From an uncultured Micrococcales bacterium (GTDB lineage: Bacteria; Actinomycetota; Actinomycetes; Actinomycetales; Microbacteriaceae): a stretch of DNA of 6,035 bases. The stretch spans positions 1-6,035 of the forward strand of contig CAIPNT010000092.1 in NCBI GenBank assembly GCA_903866485.1, read 5' to 3'. The notes beneath the pieces were generated by a model. It did no database searches, had not been told where the DNA came from, and saw nothing but the letters and a program-made list of their open reading frames with translations. Shown here piece after piece: positions 5,349 to 6,035 of the stretch. Both the position numbers and the translations under genes were made by a program. Position 1 is the first letter of the stretch. The number at the start of each line of letters is the position of its first letter.

Positions 5349-6035
5349 ATGCGCTTAGTCATTGCCGCGGCGATGTTTGTCGTGTCCATCATGCTTGGAC
5401 TAGTCGGCGTTGCTCAACGCACGATCTGGGCGCCACCGCCATCGGTTTCAATCTCGGCAAATGTGCAGAGCACAAGCCCATTTGTGGTTTTGCAACACTC
5501 GCTGCTCGCAAAACATCCTGGCAAGCCTCACATCGTTATTTCTGGCAGTTCTGCCTTCATCGCCAGCGGTCGTGAAACAGACGTTGAGGCCTTCATAGGC
5601 AAGACCTCTCAAACCACGGTGGGGCTAGACGCCAAGGGTGCTCAGCTCGCCACCAACACGATTATCGGTTCGGCTCAAGGCATCTCGCCGGTCGGCTCTG
5701 ACCTTTGGCGTGACTCAATTTCTGGCAACGGCAAAACCAGTTTGATTGCCGATTCGGGTCAGGATGGCGCGGTGGTGATTGCCAGCGACGGCATCGCAGC
5801 GGCACCGCAGTCTTTTGAGATTGTCTGGCCGATTTCCAATGACTTGTTTTGGTCAAACTTGCTGTTGATTATTGCCGCGGCGCTCTTGTTGGCCGCAGTG
5901 GTCTTGAACCTGATTGTTCGACGTGAAGACCGAATCAAGAGCGGACCACGTCGGCGTCTGCCAAAGGCCCCGAGCGGGCCCAAATATCGCCCGCGTCGCA
6001 AGGCTAGATTCGCGCCAGCGCGCGGTCGTCGTGCC
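5349..6035 (+). CDS. Uncharacterised two-span membrane protein, 3' end cut by the window
   Basis: From ATG 5349 the frame runs open through 229 codons to the last base, with no stop, so the gene is partial. The product has an N-terminal membrane segment or uncleaved signal (about 3-22). An extracytoplasmic domain of some 140 residues contains GRETDVEAFIG (74-84), SDLWRDS (117-123) and FEIVWPIS (156-163). A second membrane segment (about 167-190) is followed by a strongly basic, Pro-rich tail (191-229) with many Arg and Lys. From memory, actinobacterial membrane proteins of unknown function share a GR..DV.AW-type motif, a DLW motif and this topology; I know no assigned role. GGAT (5341-5344) is a modest ribosome site. 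Codon use matches its neighbours, and the hydrophobic segments fall where a real gene would place them. The tail could bind nucleic acid, anionic lipid or a cytoplasmic partner; its true end lies beyond the window. Confidence 0.82.
   Translation, partial: MRLVIAAAMFVVSIMLGLVGVAQRTIWAPPPSVSISANVQSTSPFVVLQHSLLAKHPGKPHIVISGSSAFIASGRETDVEAFIGKTSQTTVGLDAKGAQLATNTIIGSAQGISPVGSDLWRDSISGNGKTSLIADSGQDGAVVIASDGIAAAPQSFEIVWPISNDLFWSNLLLIIAAALLLAAVVLNLIVRREDRIKSGPRRRLPKAPSGPKYRPRRKARFAPARGRRA

Noticed and set aside
5339..5598. Short plus-strand frames rich in His and Cys, such as one at 5339-5575
   Set aside because: They overlap the start of the frame at 5349, which has membrane segments, a sensible composition and runs to the window end.
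5662..6001. Minus-strand frames across the end of the window
   Set aside because: Arg/Pro/Ser-rich shadow translations opposite the terminal membrane protein, without start signals or motifs.

Overview
The window looks like a chromosomal segment of an actinobacterium, most likely the family Microbacteriaceae and plausibly one of the small-genome freshwater lineages. The reasons are the proteins themselves (two DivIVA-type proteins, an actinobacterial secreted HNH nuclease, a lytic transglycosylase ending in GWY, a CPHC...HFHSACW zinc protein), moderate rather than very high GC by eye, short gaps and frequent start/stop overlaps. The family and lineage are inferred from remembered protein families, not from a database search. 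No RNA genes, insertion sequences, CRISPR arrays or phage genes are visible.

Layout. (1) 36-1284, plus strand: a small protein with four DivIVA-like GY..xxVD motifs, whose 3' end overlaps by 71 nt, in another frame, the start of a secreted HNH (GmrSD_C/DUF1524-like) nuclease. (2) 1285-1379: a short gap with a candidate promoter and an 8-bp direct repeat. (3) 1380-3084, plus strand: a tight three-gene unit of exported lytic transglycosylase, a 100-residue zinc-ligand protein and an alpha/beta hydrolase, joined by TAATG and TTGA overlaps. (4) 3103-5272, minus strand, convergent with the previous unit: a long coiled-coil protein with an N-terminal DivIVA motif, followed 28 nt downstream by an AI-2E/PerM-type membrane protein. 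(5) 5273-5348: a short divergent promoter region with an imperfect inverted repeat. (6) 5349-6035, plus strand: an uncharacterised protein with two membrane segments and a very basic tail, still open at the window edge.

The common thread is the cell envelope. Two DivIVA-fold proteins are candidates for polar or septal scaffolding, the transglycosylase would cut peptidoglycan, the nuclease is exported, and two further genes encode membrane proteins. This is a guilt-by-location inference. Most individual genes look like ordinary members of actinobacterial families. The least ordinary points are the four-motif DivIVA protein, its out-of-frame overlap with a signal peptide, and the uncharacterised terminal membrane protein.
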